This document shows, piece after piece, positions 58,020-64,000 of a stretch of 64,000 bases of DNA. The DNA is taken from the IMG/VR virus record IMGVR_UViG_3300045243_000058, positions 1 through 64,000 of that record; one strand, 5' to 3'. The position numbers and the translations under genes were made by a program. The notes below the pieces were generated by a model. That model was given only the letters and a program-made list of their open reading frames with translations, made no database searches and was not told where the DNA came from. This DNA comes from a virus. Position 1 is the stretch's first letter; the number at the start of each line of letters is the position of its first letter.

Positions 58020-58029
58020 GGTGCGCCTC

Positions 58030-58269
58030 ATGGTCATCTCGAAAATTCTTGAGGCGGTGTCCGATCTGACGATGTGGCAACTCGCGCATCTGGATCGCCT
58101 AGTAATCACGAAAAGGTCGGGTCGCTTTGTCGTCAGTTCCAAGATGAAGAAGAAGTTCCGTAACCCGTACAGGAAAAATGGCGCCGGATGCACCCTCCCA
58201 GAACGCGGAAGGATCGATAGGTCGGAAGGTATCTTTTGCGCAACGCATGATCTCAAGGAGCCGAAATGA
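58030..58269 (+). CDS. Small basic protein, 79 aa
   Basis: ATG 58030 is taken because the in-frame sequence before it, from GTG 57880, is low-complexity and fully covered by stems. The product has a helical start (ISKILEAVSDLTMWQLAHLD), a basic middle (KMKKKFRNPYRKN) and Cys residues near the end. It overlaps the next start by 4 bases. Family unknown. Confidence 0.45.
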   Translation: MVISKILEAVSDLTMWQLAHLDRLVITKRSGRFVVSSKMKKKFRNPYRKNGAGCTLPERGRIDRSEGIFCATHDLKEPK

Positions 58270-59459
58270 TCGAAGGATTCCTCCGCCAGTCCGCCCTGCC
58301 GCCGCGCATCGCGAAGATCCGTCTCGGCGTCAAGCGCACGAACCAGTCCGGCAAGGAGTACCCGTCGGACACGGATCACTTCGTCCTGACCGACTGCCCC
58401 GAGGTCGGCAAGCGGTACGGTGACAAGCCCCAGGCCCTCGTCGTGCTCTTCGCCTCGGACGCGATCGAGTACAACTTCCCGACCCGACTCGAGGCGTGGA
58501 AGGGCGCCGGTGCGCAGGCGGGGCAGCCGTCGAAGGCGTCGCTCTTCTGTTGGAGCAACGGCCGGGACGCGCACCGCATCTACGTCGGCGACAAGGACCC
58601 CACGGGCCACGGGTGGGTGCAGGCGATGGACGCCGACGACCGCCCCGACGTCGGCGAGATGTTCGACATGCCGTGCCCGTATCGCGAGTGCCCCTACTAC
58701 GAGAAGAACCAGTGCAAGGAGGTCGGGCGCCTCAATGTCGTGCTCCCGGAGGTCACGCTCGGCGGCATCTACCAGATCGAGACGTCGTCGGCCTACGGGG
58801 CGTCGAACCTCCTCGACATGATCGACTCGACGCTCGACGAGAAGAACGAGCCGCGCGGGTGGGCGATGAAGATGACCCGGTCGATGGAGCACCCGCTCGG
58901 TCACATCGCCTGGACGGTGCCGTTCATCCTCGAGCGCGTCCCGCAGAATATGCAGCACGACGGTAAGGCGATGATCAAGCACGTCCTTCGGCTCCGGCCG
59001 CTCGACGACCCGGAGAAACTCGCCGGGCTCAAGATTCACGTTCCGGCGTGGATGACCGGGCGCAACGTCTTTGCCCAGTTCGGGCCGCCGCCCGAGGACC
59101 ACCCGCAGGACCTCTTCCCGCCCGTCGCGACCGACGCGCCGCCGCAGTTGCCGCCGGCCCGGGTCGTCATCGAGACCGCCCCGGTCGCGCCCGCGGCGCC
59201 GGCACCCGTGGACGAAGTGACGGAGTGGGCGAAGAAGGCAGGCATCACGACCGCGGGGCTCGAAGGACTCAAGCTCGCGATGCGCGGCGACGTCGGGAAG
59301 ATCGTCGCCGAGCTCAAGGGGCGCGTCGAGAGGAAGACGAAGAAGGATGCGCCGAAGCCCGCGCCCGCGACCGCCGCTCCACCGAAGCCGCTGCCCGCCA
59401 CGAAACCGCAGCCCGACGAGCCGGAGGGTCCGGGCGGCCAGACGGACCTGGTGTTCTGA
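58266..59459 (+). CDS. Recombination-directionality-factor-like (gp3-type) protein
   Basis: A 397-residue protein from ATG 58266 after AAGGAG. Residues 15-160 fit the gp3 family: RIAKIRLGVKR start, a Cys set C95, C137, C142, C150 (CPYRECPYYEKNQC), then GRLNVVLPEVTLGGIYQIET. The C-terminal 160 residues are Pro/Ala linkers and a short helix (AGITTAGLEGLKLAMRGDVG). In gp3 of serine-integrase phages this domain controls integration direction, but many relatives lie in recombination modules without integrase. The adjacent nuclease and ATPase suggest a DNA-binding recombination role here. Confidence 0.65.
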   Translation: MIEGFLRQSALPPRIAKIRLGVKRTNQSGKEYPSDTDHFVLTDCPEVGKRYGDKPQALVVLFASDAIEYNFPTRLEAWKGAGAQAGQPSKASLFCWSNGRDAHRIYVGDKDPTGHGWVQAMDADDRPDVGEMFDMPCPYRECPYYEKNQCKEVGRLNVVLPEVTLGGIYQIETSSAYGASNLLDMIDSTLDEKNEPRGWAMKMTRSMEHPLGHIAWTVPFILERVPQNMQHDGKAMIKHVLRLRPLDDPEKLAGLKIHVPAWMTGRNVFAQFGPPPEDHPQDLFPPVATDAPPQLPPARVVIETAPVAPAAPAPVDEVTEWAKKAGITTAGLEGLKLAMRGDVGKIVAELKGRVERKTKKDAPKPAPATAAPPKPLPATKPQPDEPEGPGGQTDLVF

Positions 59460-59980
59460 TGATGGCGAGATGCAGCGTCTACATGTGCATGGAGGAGGCG
59501 ATCAGCGTTTACTGCACAAACGAGGAGGGTCGCACCTTCGGGGTCTGCGCCAAGCACGTTCGTGAGGCTAACCAGCACATGCGCGCCGTCGAGGGGGACG
59601 TGGACAGAAAGTACAGGCTCGGGGTGTGCGCGTCCGAGGGATGCGACAACAGGCAGTCGTCCTACAACATCTGGTGCCTGAGCCACCAGCCGCGAATGTC
59701 GATGCCCATCCCGCTCAAGACCCTCATCGAGCACAACAGGGACGTACAGCGCGACGTGGGCATCGACCTATCGGCCGGTGTCCGGTGCGTAGCCTGCGGC
59801 ATGGAACTGATCTACTCCCATTCGGCGTGGAAGAACGCAACAGCCGTGCCGACTGCTCCGCTGATACGCAAGAGCGTGACGTGCCCGTGGTGCGATTGGG
59901 AGGGAACGAAGCTCGACCCGAATCCAGACTACAAGTCGAAAGGAGCACATGCGCCAAGCCCTGTCCCACAGCCGGATTGA
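59459..59980 (+). CDS. Multi-zinc-finger protein, 173 aa
   Basis: ATG 59459 overlaps the previous stop. It has CSVYMCMEEAISVYC with a later CAKH (first site), CASEGCDNRQSSYNIWCLSH (second), and CVACGMEL with CPWCDWEG (third). Three zinc sites suggest DNA, RNA or protein binding. It overlaps the nuclease gene by 32 bases. Confidence 0.55.
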   Translation: MMARCSVYMCMEEAISVYCTNEEGRTFGVCAKHVREANQHMRAVEGDVDRKYRLGVCASEGCDNRQSSYNIWCLSHQPRMSMPIPLKTLIEHNRDVQRDVGIDLSAGVRCVACGMELIYSHSAWKNATAVPTAPLIRKSVTCPWCDWEGTKLDPNPDYKSKGAHAPSPVPQPD

Positions 59981-61121
59981 ACTGTTCGAGACCTGCCCCC
60001 GGAAGTACCGCGCCATCACGATCGACAAGATGCCGTGGAAGAAAGGCATCCCGCTCTACGCCGGCGGGTTCCTCCACGACCTCGCCGACGGGTACATCAA
60101 GGCCATCGGAGAGGAGGGCCGCCAGACCGACCTCGAAGGCGGGATGAAGTTGTTCGCCGACCGCTGGCTGGCGCGCCACGAGCACGAGGAGTTCAAGAAC
60201 ATCCCGGAGCAGGAGGCGAACCAGCTCCTCGAGGCGTGGACCGGGTTCCTGGAGAACCACGTCTTCGACTTCGAGACCGTCGTCGGGTCGGAAATGGAAG
60301 TCGCCCTGACGGAGACGTGGGAGCCGACCGACTGGTTCGCGAAGGACGTCTTCTTCCGCGCCAAGATGGACCTCGTCACCCTCCCGGACGACAAGCCGAC
60401 GATCACCGACTTCAAGTCGTCCTACGCCGTGCCGGGGAAGGACGAGGCCGAGAACAGCCCGCAGTTGCGCCGCTACGTCATGGCGCTCCTGTCGACCCCC
60501 GGGAAGCTCGGCGCCGCGGAGGAGTACCGGGTCGTCCTCGACTTCATCCGGCCGAACGTGCAGCGCGAGGTGATCCTGCCGCGGGGCGTCGGGATGGAGG
60601 AGCGCGAGCGCACGATGGCGATCAGCGACGCGATGGAGAAGATGATCGCCAAGAACAGCAAGGACGCCTGGCCGGCGCGCCCTGGGAACGAGTGCGGCGA
60701 CTGTCCGCTGTTCGCGAACGGGTGCCCGGCGCAGAACCTCGCCGAGCCGGAGCGCGGGATTCAGGACCCCGAGTCGGCCGAGACCCAGTTCGCCCGGCTC
60801 ATCATGCTCAACGAGGAGGCGAAGCGGATCCGGGGCGCCCTGGAGTCGTACACGGCGAACGCAGGGACCGTGAGGGGCGGCGGCGTCGAGTTCGGCCCGA
60901 AGGTGACGGAGGACTACGAGTGGGACGTCCTGACGCTCCGTGAGTGGGCCAACCGGAACGGCATCAGTATCGAGGACATCGTGCGCACCCGCTCGCGCAC
61001 CGACCTTGAGAAACTCGCCAAGAAGTCGGCCGACAAATCGAAGGCGATGGCCGAGTTGCTTGGCATCGCGACCATCAAACGCGGGACGGAGTACCGCATC
61101 AGGAAGGCGGCCATCGAGTGA
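59949..61121 (+). CDS. RecB/Cas4/AddB-type PD-(D/E)XK nuclease
   Basis: A 390-residue protein from ATG 59949 after GAAAGGAG. The fold shows SEMEV (E115-E117), D141 in RAKMDLVTL, DFK (154-156) and QLRRY (172-176). C16 in CPRKY with C249, C252 and C259 (CGDCPLFANGC) form the four-cysteine iron-sulphur cluster of AddB/Cas4 enzymes. The C-terminal part is helical with an Arg/Lys tail. It should cut or resect DNA ends. The next gene, a Rad50-like ATPase, starts inside its stop. Confidence 0.8.
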   Translation: MRQALSHSRIELFETCPRKYRAITIDKMPWKKGIPLYAGGFLHDLADGYIKAIGEEGRQTDLEGGMKLFADRWLARHEHEEFKNIPEQEANQLLEAWTGFLENHVFDFETVVGSEMEVALTETWEPTDWFAKDVFFRAKMDLVTLPDDKPTITDFKSSYAVPGKDEAENSPQLRRYVMALLSTPGKLGAAEEYRVVLDFIRPNVQREVILPRGVGMEERERTMAISDAMEKMIAKNSKDAWPARPGNECGDCPLFANGCPAQNLAEPERGIQDPESAETQFARLIMLNEEAKRIRGALESYTANAGTVRGGGVEFGPKVTEDYEWDVLTLREWANRNGISIEDIVRTRSRTDLEKLAKKSADKSKAMAELLGIATIKRGTEYRIRKAAIE

Positions 61122-62968
61122 AGATCGACTCCCTCTCCATCGAACGCCTCCGCAGCCACGTCAAGACCGACCTCCAGGGACTCGCCAACGTCGTCTTCTT
61201 CCTCGGCCAGAACGCCGCCGGGAAGTCGACGATTGTCGACGCCGTGTCCATCGCCCTCCGGGGGACCTGCCGCGGCTTGAACGAGGCCGGCGCCGGGGTC
61301 GAGCACCTCGTCACGAACATCGGCCCGATGCAGGAGACCTCCTGTCGGGTGACCCTACAGACAGACCTCGGGGTCATCACGAGGGAACTCCCGGGTCAAG
61401 GAGTCAAGAGCGCCGTCCAGGCGCAGATCGACGGGATGTTCGCCGGCGACCGGACCGTCCCGCTCGACCTCCGGGTCCTCACCGAGACGCCCCGGTTCCT
61501 TGAGTGGCCCGCCAGAGACCAGCAGGTGTGGCTCCAGAAGGTCATGACGCCCCGACTGCCGGCGGGGTGGGCCCAAGGGATGATGGGAGACGATTTCGCG
61601 TTCTTGGAGCCCCTCAGGCTCGACTGGACCGATCCTGCGACGCTCGACCGGGCGGAGAAGTTCACCCGGGAGCGCCGCGCCCAACTCAAGAACGCCCTCG
61701 AAGGGGTCGAGACGGTCAACCTCGATCAGTTCCCGGAGTCGTGGAAGAAACTCACGATCCCCGAGGCCGAGACGCAGGTCGCCAACGCCGAGCGGTCCCT
61801 CGGAGCCCTCCGCCAGCAGGTGAACGCCGGGTCACCCGACCTCGACGCCCTGCAACGGATGGCGACGCTCGCGACCGACGCCATGGGCCAGGCCGCCACC
61901 CTCCACCGCGCCGCCCAGGAGGAGCCGGAAGTCGACCTGAAGGCGCTCAAGGCCAAGGTCAAGAAGGCGGGCGAGAGTCTCGAACGGGCCCGGGACCTCC
62001 TGTCGACCGCCAAGGCCGAGGCCCGGGGGCTCGCGGCGGTCGAGGGGGAACTCGAGACCCTCAAGGCGAACGACGTCTCGGTCTGCCAGGCGTGCAAGCG
62101 CCCACTCGATACGGACAGCAGACGCGAGCGTATCGAGCAACTCGAGGCGGCGGTCGCGGTTGGGCGCGCCGCGGCCGAACGCGAGAGGAACCTCGGGCCG
62201 GACATCGAGCGCCTGTCGAAGGAGTCGGCCGAACTCGGCTCCGCGCTCCTGAAGGCGACGGGGCGCATGGAGCGCATCGCGAAGACGAAGGCCGACTGCG
62301 ACCGCGCGGAGTACGCGGCCGGCGAGGCGTCGAAGATTTACGACGAGGCCAAGGCGAAGGCGCTTCCGCAGGAGGAGCGTGACGCCCTCCACGCCCGCAT
62401 CACGAAGGGGGAAGGCATCGTCGCCCAGATGCGCTCCTACATCTCGTCCCGCTCGGCCCAGGAGAAGCTCGACCGCACGCTCGCCCTGAGCCGTCGGGAA
62501 CTCGCGGTCGCCGAGCGGCTCGTCGAGAAACTCGGCCCCGGCGGTATCCGCAACGAGGCCCCCGGGTCGGCGTTCGCGCAGTTCCAGTCCGAGTTCCAGC
62601 AGATCGCCGACTCCTACGGGCTCGCGGCGAACCTGACGCTCGACCCGTACGCGCTCATGGTGAACGGGCGGCCGACGTCACTCCTGTCGTCCTCCGAGCG
62701 GCTCATGGTCGGGTTCGCCTTCCAGGCCGCCGCGGCGCGCGTGACCGGTGTGCGGTGGATGGCGTTCGACAACGCCGACGTCCTCGACGACGCGCACCGG
62801 CGCGTCCTGCACCAGCTCCTCGCGGGAGAGATCGTCGACCAGGTGTTCGTGTGCGCAACCCTGAAGATGCCCGACGACAAGTTCGTCGTCCCGAAGCCGA
62901 TTCCCAACTGGCAGTTCTACCTCGTCCAAGCCAAAGACGGCGTGTCGAACGTCCGTCTTATCGCGTGA
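61118..62968 (+). CDS. Rad50/SbcC-like SMC ATPase
   Basis: A 616-residue protein from GTG 61118 (GTGA overlap). Walker A is GQNAAGKST (30-38). A long coiled coil has CQACKR (C323, C326), the zinc hook. The C-terminal head has SLLSSSERLMVGFAFQAA (signature) and WMAFDNADVLD with D551 (Walker B). It is shorter than bacterial SbcC (about 1000), as in phages. No Mre11/SbcD gene follows; the upstream nuclease may be the partner. Confidence 0.85.
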   Translation: MKIDSLSIERLRSHVKTDLQGLANVVFFLGQNAAGKSTIVDAVSIALRGTCRGLNEAGAGVEHLVTNIGPMQETSCRVTLQTDLGVITRELPGQGVKSAVQAQIDGMFAGDRTVPLDLRVLTETPRFLEWPARDQQVWLQKVMTPRLPAGWAQGMMGDDFAFLEPLRLDWTDPATLDRAEKFTRERRAQLKNALEGVETVNLDQFPESWKKLTIPEAETQVANAERSLGALRQQVNAGSPDLDALQRMATLATDAMGQAATLHRAAQEEPEVDLKALKAKVKKAGESLERARDLLSTAKAEARGLAAVEGELETLKANDVSVCQACKRPLDTDSRRERIEQLEAAVAVGRAAAERERNLGPDIERLSKESAELGSALLKATGRMERIAKTKADCDRAEYAAGEASKIYDEAKAKALPQEERDALHARITKGEGIVAQMRSYISSRSAQEKLDRTLALSRRELAVAERLVEKLGPGGIRNEAPGSAFAQFQSEFQQIADSYGLAANLTLDPYALMVNGRPTSLLSSSERLMVGFAFQAAAARVTGVRWMAFDNADVLDDAHRRVLHQLLAGEIVDQVFVCATLKMPDDKFVVPKPIPNWQFYLVQAKDGVSNVRLIA

Positions 62969-62979
62969 AAGGAGAGTCA

Positions 62980-63402
62980 ATGGACTCAGGCACCGGAGCG
63001 TTTATTTCCTTGGCGGTCATGCTGCTCATTGTCGTTGCGCTCCTCGGGATGTGGGGTTGTCCGCAGTACGCGGTCTACCAGCAGCGCCTCGAAGGGGAAG
63101 CGGAATTGGCGAAGGCCAACTACTCGCGCCAAGTCGCGGTCGTCGAGAGCGAAGCGAAGAAAAACAGCGCCGAGAACCTCGGGCAGGCCGAGGTCATACG
63201 TGCCAAGTATTTGGCACAGGCGAACACGATCGTCGGCGACAGTCTGCGCGGACGCGAGGAATACCTGCGCTACCTGTGGATCCAGGGCATCGACCACGTC
63301 ACCGGGCAGATCATCTACGTGCCTACCGAGGCGAACCTCCCAGTTCTCGAAGCGAGCCGGTACATGATGCCCCAACCTTCACGGCCGGCGAGAGGGAGGT
63401 GA
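62980..63402 (+). CDS. Membrane-anchored protein with band-7-like stalk, 140 aa
   Basis: ATG 62980 after AAAGGAG. The N-terminal span is LAVMLLIVVALLGMWG. The rest is an Ala/Glu/Lys-rich helix (RLEGEAELAKANYSRQVAVV, then ENLGQAEVIRAKYLAQ) as in SPFH/band-7 stalks. Similar proteins occur in many phages without assigned function. Probably inner-membrane bound. Confidence 0.55.
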   Translation: MDSGTGAFISLAVMLLIVVALLGMWGCPQYAVYQQRLEGEAELAKANYSRQVAVVESEAKKNSAENLGQAEVIRAKYLAQANTIVGDSLRGREEYLRYLWIQGIDHVTGQIIYVPTEANLPVLEASRYMMPQPSRPARGR

Positions 63403-63404
63403 CC

Positions 63405-63794
63405 ATGCGCACCAACGAATCCCGAGAACTGAAGGTCGAGCTCACCGAGAAGGAAAAGCTCGAGTACGGCCAGAAGGTCGCCCGCGAGTGCCAGCTCCTC
63501 GCCGGCTGCGAGGAGGAGAAGGCCGAAGCGTCGAGCGGGTTCACCGCGCGGATCAAGGTCCACAAGGCCGAGATCAACTCCCTGTCGACCGTCCTGCAAC
63601 AGGGCTACGAGTACCGCCAGGTGAAGTGCGAGCGGATCATCGACTACAAGAAGGGCACGCTCGTCGTCATCCGCCTCGACACCGGCGAGGTCGTCCAGGA
63701 GCGCGAGCTCAACGAGGCCGAGAAGCAGCGCAACCTGCCGATCGAGCCGACGGCGACGGCGGGGCCGGAAGACAAACCGACGATCGAGGTGTGA
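63405..63794 (+). CDS. Conserved phage hypothetical protein, 129 aa
   Basis: ATG 63405 after GAGGGAGGTG; GTG 63399 is an alternative. It is helical at the start (LTEKEKLEYGQKVARECQLL) and then beta-rich (YKKGTLVVIRLDTGEVVQER). Similar proteins occur beside phage recombination genes without assigned function. Confidence 0.55.
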   Translation: MRTNESRELKVELTEKEKLEYGQKVARECQLLAGCEEEKAEASSGFTARIKVHKAEINSLSTVLQQGYEYRQVKCERIIDYKKGTLVVIRLDTGEVVQERELNEAEKQRNLPIEPTATAGPEDKPTIEV

Positions 63795-63795
63795 C

Positions 63796-64000
63796 GTGGC
63801 GAGCATCGCACAGAAACACGCCGAGCACATGAAGGGCCTGCGGGCGTACTCGCGGGTGCTCAACGACAAGACGCGCGAGGCGCAGGTCCGCGTCGAGAGT
63901 CCGACCAACCCCGGCCGCATTCTCGCGTTCGTCCTCGAGGACGGCAGCGTCTACACCCTGGAGTTCAAGCTCGACCCGGTCGAGTGCCAGGCGCTCGCGA
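63796..64000 (+). CDS. 3'-truncated protein of unknown function
   Basis: GTG 63796 follows one base after the upstream stop, with an open frame to the window end (68 codons). The start is helical (QKHAEHMKGLRAYSRVLNDK) and then beta-like (RILAFVLEDGSVYTLEFKLD). Its C-terminus lies outside the window. Confidence 0.5.
   Translation, partial: MASIAQKHAEHMKGLRAYSRVLNDKTREAQVRVESPTNPGRILAFVLEDGSVYTLEFKLDPVECQALA

Noticed and set aside
57880-58029. Coding start at GTG 57880 for the small basic protein
   Set aside because: The stretch is low-complexity and almost fully paired in stems; ATG 58030 was used, with the longer form kept as an alternative.

Overview
The window is a contiguous piece of a high-GC double-stranded DNA bacteriophage genome. 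It shows tightly packed genes with ATGA, GTGA or TTGA start-stop overlaps, a large terminase, portal, scaffold and HK97-type capsid genes, ejection-type internal proteins, a lysis region, and replication/recombination genes. No tape measure, sheath or major tail-tube gene is visible, while tail-tubular-like and large internal virion proteins are present, so the virion is most likely short-tailed (podovirus-like). The host is probably a GC-rich Gram-negative bacterium. The phage encodes lipoproteins, an outer-membrane-barrel-like protein and Sec-secreted cysteine-rich beta-helix proteins with motifs (Cys-rich spacers, thrombospondin type 3 repeat) that are common in myxobacteria and other former Deltaproteobacteria. 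This host inference is tentative.

Layout. (1) 1-4866, plus strand: small accessory and nucleotide/DNA enzymes (nucleoside 2-deoxyribosyltransferase-like, N6-adenine methyltransferase-like, RuvC-like resolvase), two lipoproteins and several zinc-binding small proteins, closed by a hairpin at 4869. (2) 4935-11168, minus strand: a converging block with a cytosine-C5 methyltransferase-like enzyme, an alanine-repeat protein and a DUF6573-like protein; then a gene-poor, repeat-rich stretch (about 8.6-9.15 kb); then the primase-helicase and a small zinc protein. (3) 11169-11491: divergent control region with promoters facing both ways. (4) 11492-16786, plus: small zinc proteins, an HTH protein, a SAM methyltransferase and the large terminase. 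(5) 16783-33245: head and tail genes (portal, scaffold, major capsid protein, a family of small repeated capsid-associated proteins, a two-domain glycosyltransferase, head-tail and tail proteins). (6) 33332-46059: ejection proteins, ending in a 3355-residue polyvalent protein with lytic transglycosylase, SF2 helicase, RadC/JAMM, zincin and LPD38-like regions. (7) 46070-50452: lysis and membrane-protein region. (8) 50471-50545: a tRNA with CAU anticodon. (9) 50574-57474: a secreted/cell-surface module (barrel protein, alpha/beta hydrolase, two large beta-helix proteins). (10) 57578-64000: a recombination module (recombination-directionality-factor-like protein, AddB/Cas4-type nuclease, Rad50-like ATPase) and accessory genes that run off the window.

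How it fits together. Several promoters of the form TTGACAC-N17 with different -10 boxes can be read directly. Those before head, capsid and ejection genes share a TANGTT -10 box, while those before replication and recombination genes differ, which suggests temporal control. The most notable items are the ejected multi-enzyme protein, the glycosyltransferase fusion placed among virion genes, the secreted beta-helix module, and the repeat-rich candidate origin beside the primase-helicase gene. No integrase, transposon, rRNA or CRISPR array was found.
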